NCBI GenBank assembly: GCA_020636075.1
Contig: JACJYO010000004.1
Coordinates: forward strand, 434,001-498,000
Length of the DNA: 64,000 bases
Direction: 5' to 3'
Source of the DNA: Lewinellaceae bacterium
GTDB taxonomy: Bacteria; Bacteroidota; Bacteroidia; Chitinophagales; Saprospiraceae
Shown here: positions 61,092 to 64,000 of the stretch, piece by piece
Position numbering within the stretch: position 1 is the stretch's first letter
How the letters are laid out: each line of letters starts with the position of its first letter
Program-made: the position numbers and the translations under genes
Notes under the pieces: generated by a model
What the model saw: only the letters and a program-made list of their open reading frames with translations
What the model was told of the DNA's origin: nothing
Databases searched by the model: none

Positions 61092-62396
61092 CTACCCGCC
61101 GGCTTTATAAAATGCCAGGCCGTTCGGTCGCTCCATGGCGCCACCGTCGAGATAAACGCCAATGGCGCTGCCGGTGCTTGCGTTCAGTTTTTGAATGATA
61201 TTGCGATACCAGTCACAGGCATATAGATAACCATCAGGCCCGATGGCTACGCCTTCAAGGCGGGCAAAACCTGAAGCAAATTCGCTGTCAAAGACCAGCC
61301 CGCCAGGTTCGTTCCGAAATTTTTTGATAGAGCCGGAATCCCAGTCTGCCACCAGCAGGTCGCCTCCCGGATTGAACCACAAGTTGGAAGGCCCCTTGAG
61401 TTGATCGGGTGAAATAACGACGCCCAGGAAGGTGCCGTCGGGGCTGAATTTGCGCACATCTTTGGAGAAAAAACAAGCGACGTAAAGATTGCCATCGGAA
61501 TCCCAACTATGTCCTAGGGGGCCGGCTTGCGGGCCGGTGCAGTCGCGGTCAAAAACGCCGGATTGCGCATGGAAGCGCACCACGCTGCTTTGGTCTTCCC
61601 CCCATTGGCTGACGTAGAGGTAGCCGTCGGGGGCAAAACTGATTTTGGTCGGATTCTTCAGTTCATAACCGCTGGTAAAATTTTCCAGAAAAGCACCGGT
61701 TGCCGGATCGAATTTCAGGATATGGCGAGTCTGAAGCGAACTGACATACAACATGCCGTCGGGGCCGATGACTACGTCCTGCGTTTCGTTTCCGATCTGT
61801 TCCTTACCGAATTCGCCGAGGTAAGCCCCGGTGAAAGCGTTGAAACGCTTGACGGTCCCGGTGTTCCGGCTGCTGACGAACAACTCGTAACCCTTCAAAG
61901 TCCTCGGAAGTTGCGCTTGCTTCTCCGAAATCCGGTTGAACCAAATGATGAATGGATTTCCGTCGCCGCCGCTGACGGTAACACGTAAGATCTGATCGTC
62001 CTGAAACCAGTATTCAATTTTTTGTGGAAAATCGTGTTTCGGATTTTCAAAGGTCCAGGAGTTTGTTGTGAAAAAAGTCATCGGGAAGTCGATGGTGGCA
62101 CTATCGTTCTGATTGAGCACGGTAGCCTGGTAAACGATGCTACCATCCGGTTGCCGGACAATGCGCAGGTACTCGGTGATTTGTTTTTCACCGTCGGCAT
62201 TTTGGCGATAGCCTTCGCCGAGCATGGCTGTCGGCGCGGCCATTTCCCACTTTTCGAAACTGGCTTTTCCCTGGTTTTTCCAGAGGCCGGTAAGTTGTTG
62301 GAGGCCATCCCAGGGGCCTTGTTGCGCCTGGAGTTGACTTGCGAGCCCTGCCACCAACACGAGGAGGAGCAGGTTTTTCAATGTAGTTTTCATCAT
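61092..62396 (-). CDS. Secreted DUF6265 - six-bladed beta-propeller fusion
   Basis: A 434-residue protein with a signal peptide (residues 1-25, ending LQAQ; ATG at 62393 equally possible). An N-terminal DUF6265-like lipocalin domain (about 28-165, QLTGLWKNQGKASFEKWEM) is followed by an NHL/SMP-30-like propeller (about 175-430; DVVIGPDGMLYVSSL and SFAPDGYLYVSQW blades). DUF6265 usually occurs alone. The fusion suggests a periplasmic or surface binding function. Confidence 0.85.
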   Translation of the reverse strand: MMKTTLKNLLLLVLVAGLASQLQAQQGPWDGLQQLTGLWKNQGKASFEKWEMAAPTAMLGEGYRQNADGEKQITEYLRIVRQPDGSIVYQATVLNQNDSATIDFPMTFFTTNSWTFENPKHDFPQKIEYWFQDDQILRVTVSGGDGNPFIIWFNRISEKQAQLPRTLKGYELFVSSRNTGTVKRFNAFTGAYLGEFGKEQIGNETQDVVIGPDGMLYVSSLQTRHILKFDPATGAFLENFTSGYELKNPTKISFAPDGYLYVSQWGEDQSSVVRFHAQSGVFDRDCTGPQAGPLGHSWDSDGNLYVACFFSKDVRKFSPDGTFLGVVISPDQLKGPSNLWFNPGGDLLVADWDSGSIKKFRNEPGGLVFDSEFASGFARLEGVAIGPDGYLYACDWYRNIIQKLNASTGSAIGVYLDGGAMERPNGLAFYKAGG

Positions 62397-62466
62397 AGAC
62401 TATGTTTTGCGCGGCAAAATTGACAGGATAAACAGAAAAGACGTGTTATTGCCCTGTAAAATCCTG

Positions 62467-63396
62467 TTAATTCTGTCCAAATGCCATCAAATGCCGGATG
62501 GTTGCAATGTGGTGGTCATCGTGTTCAGCCACAAAATACATCAGGTCGATCATGCGCATGGGTTTCAGTAAGCGCGGATGCAGGGCTGTGGCAGATTCCA
62601 ACACTGTGCTATTCTTCGTGCAAAGCGCCACCAGTTTGTGCCGCTCGGCGGCAAATTCGGCGAGTAATTTTTCTACCGGCACGGCATTGTGTCCGGCTTC
62701 ATGGGTTTTGCGATTATTCAGGTCGGCCGGTCGCATCGTCTTTTCACCGTTGGCAATATCGTGAATGCGTCCATACCAAAGCGGCTCAAGATCGATCAAG
62801 TGCCCAATATTTTCCTGGGCCGACCACTGTCCATCGGGCTGGTGAGCCAATTGCCTTGATGAAAAACTCCGGCTCAGGTTGTACAAACGCACCGGCGTAT
62901 CGCGGAGGCGTTCGAGCAGCCCCTGCGGGGATACGCTGAGGTGTTCGAAATCGAATGGGCGTTCAAACCACCTTCCGGGGTGGAGCGCCGGCGCCGGTTT
63001 TTGCTGTTCGGAAGGGACAACATCCTCATAAAAAAAGATGGCGTTTCGGTTCGGGTCGTACAAACCAAATTCATTGGTGCCCCAGGGGGTGTTTTCCCGG
63101 AACGCATCCGGCGCTATTGAGCCCCGTTCTACAAATTCCTTGAACAGCGGTCCAATATTTTCCACCTGGATCCGGGTTGCCGAGCCGTTCATTTGAGCCA
63201 TATCGTCCGGCCATTGAAATTGCAAATGGAGGTAGAGGCCCTGCCGGCCAAGGACTGCGTAATCGACGCGGTTATGCTTGGGATCGGTATTGCTGAAGAA
63301 TTCCCGAAAACCCAATTTTTCTGTATGCCAGGCTATGTCGCGGGCGACATCGGTGGACGGGAGTACGGGGTTCATGTGGCAAAAGGTTGTGTGCAT
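62467..63396 (-). CDS. VOC - DinB fusion protein
   Basis: A 309-residue protein. The N-terminal ~130 residues form a VOC (glyoxalase/bleomycin-resistance) domain (VLPSTDVARDIAWHTEKLGFREFFSN, then LYLHLQF and NEFGLYDPNRNAIFFYE). The C-terminal half is a DinB_2 helical bundle, with histidines in ENIGHLIDLEP, EAGHNAV and EHDDHHIATI that should bind a metal. The start at 63396 is used; an ATG at 63375 is possible. Thiol-dependent metal enzymes are known among DinB proteins; no function can be assigned. Confidence 0.85.
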   Translation of the reverse strand: MHTTFCHMNPVLPSTDVARDIAWHTEKLGFREFFSNTDPKHNRVDYAVLGRQGLYLHLQFQWPDDMAQMNGSATRIQVENIGPLFKEFVERGSIAPDAFRENTPWGTNEFGLYDPNRNAIFFYEDVVPSEQQKPAPALHPGRWFERPFDFEHLSVSPQGLLERLRDTPVRLYNLSRSFSSRQLAHQPDGQWSAQENIGHLIDLEPLWYGRIHDIANGEKTMRPADLNNRKTHEAGHNAVPVEKLLAEFAAERHKLVALCTKNSTVLESATALHPRLLKPMRMIDLMYFVAEHDDHHIATIRHLMAFGQN

Positions 63397-63410
63397 ATTT
63401 TATCTTTTTT

Positions 63411-63519
63411 CCCAGGGATGAATCCCTGGGCTAAGAAGTTGCTGCAAGGAGGGGGATTTCTGCTTGCTAAAATCAACGCTTTATCTTCCCTTTTCTCAGC
63501 CCAGGGATTCATCCCTGGG
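63411..63519. repeat. Inverted pair of REP-like hairpins next to the RAYT-like gene
   Basis: Hairpin 63411-63430 (CCCAGGGATGAATCCCTGGG) with tail CTAAGAA at 63431-63437, and hairpin 63500-63519 with tail TTCTCAG at 63493-63499, facing each other. They belong to the same tail family as the cluster at 43814. Confidence 0.8.
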
Positions 63520-63634
63520 AAATTGAAATTAAATTAAAATAAATCTGTTTGCTTTGGGAGTATTGGGCAAAATATAGAGTTGAATGCGCTTTTTTTGTTT
63601 CAAAAGTAGGTAGTTCATCAACACCCCCAATTAT

Positions 63635-64000
63635 ATGGCGCATTCCAATGTCCGCCTCTGGATTCATGCCGTTTTTGCAATCAAGTACCGGGAGGCTCAG
63701 ATTTTACCTTCCATTGAACCGGAAGTGCACCGTTTATTATTTGATCAACTTGTAGCCACCGGTTGTTTTGTGGATTGTATGAACGGTATTCCCGATCATA
63801 TTCACCTGTTATTTCGACTTAATCCGAAACGTTCCGTTGCTGAAGTCATCGGTACAATCAAAGGAGGAAGTTCACATAGCATTAATCAAAGTGATTTACT
63901 CCCTACTAAGTTTGCCTGGCAAAACGGGTATTCTGCTTTTTCGGTTAGTGAATCTAAAATACCGATCGTCCGCCGCTATATCGAGCGTCAGAAGGTTCAC
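63635..64000 (+). CDS. IS200/IS605-type Y1 transposase, RAYT-like (3' end outside window)
   Basis: The first 122 residues of a HUH-type transposase. The H55-I-H57 pair (PDHIHLLFRL), WQNGYSAFSVS, and Y115-x3-Q119 (RYIERQ) are the nuclease site and are intact. The family is usually about 150 residues, so most of it is present. No left or right end stem-loops of an IS200 are identified; instead, REP-like hairpins lie 115 to 225 bases upstream, as for REP-associated tyrosine transposases. Confidence 0.9.
   Translation, partial: MAHSNVRLWIHAVFAIKYREAQILPSIEPEVHRLLFDQLVATGCFVDCMNGIPDHIHLLFRLNPKRSVAEVIGTIKGGSSHSINQSDLLPTKFAWQNGYSAFSVSESKIPIVRRYIERQKVH

Noticed and set aside
1..64000. tRNA, rRNA and CRISPR genes
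   Set aside because: A read of the intergenic gaps found no tRNA-like T-arm motif, rRNA sequence or spaced direct repeats.

Overview
The window is a 64 kb chromosomal stretch from a member of the Bacteroidota, most likely of the Saprospiria (Lewinella/Haliscomenobacter-like). Three large secreted proteins end in type A sorting domains of the type IX secretion system (T9SS), and dockerin-like repeats, an OMP_b-brl TonB-receptor-like protein, a DUF2723 protein and WG repeats are present. Starts generally lack a strong Shine-Dalgarno sequence, and several genes are preceded by the Bacteroidota -7 motif TAnnTTTG. The species assignment is inference from gene content.

Layout. 1-5.8 kb: end of a MacB/FtsX-type ABC permease, an M1 metallopeptidase with a membrane protein behind it, and a DUF1761 protein. 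5.8-11.1 kb: flavin reductase, 2,4-dienoyl-CoA reductase, a vanadium-haloperoxidase-like lipoprotein and a NarL-type regulator. 11.3-15.7 kb: a 1458-residue T9SS cargo protein. 16.4-21.7 kb: DUF2723 protein, OmpH/Skp chaperone and metK. 22.3-25.4 kb: a signalling cluster (membrane protein, cyclic-nucleotide-domain hybrid histidine kinase, lone receiver). 25.5-30.9 kb: amidohydrolase, GNAT, YitT protein, methyltransferase and a small envelope operon (YtxH, holin-X-like, coiled-coil protein). 31-40.7 kb: metzincin-like lipoprotein plus a second lipoprotein, cmk, a glycosyltransferase, an M23 peptidase, aat-clpS (N-degron pathway), a peroxiredoxin and a helical-repeat protein. 40.9-49 kb: three T9SS/dockerin proteins interleaved with a second copy of the helical-repeat family. 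49-64 kb: AraC regulator with an internal tandem repeat, TonB-receptor-like protein, DUF1343 (NamZ-like) hydrolase, AmtB, a four-domain SRPBCC/VOC protein, a DUF433 antitoxin-like gene, WG-repeat protein, amino acid permease, a DUF6265-propeller fusion, a VOC-DinB fusion, and the start of an IS200-type (RAYT-like) transposase cut by the window edge.

Most of the genes are ordinary housekeeping or envelope functions. Two things stand out. First, nearly every long intergenic gap holds an inverted-repeat element: two copies of one ~120-bp palindrome, a 144-bp element with perfect 30-bp ends, several other palindromes, and a REP-like hairpin family with a conserved CTGAGAA tail that also lies just upstream of the RAYT-like gene. 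Second, two paralogous ~470-residue helical-repeat proteins are each divergently transcribed from a T9SS-sorted secreted protein, which suggests a recurring two-gene module of unknown function. No tRNA, rRNA, CRISPR array or prophage was recognised.
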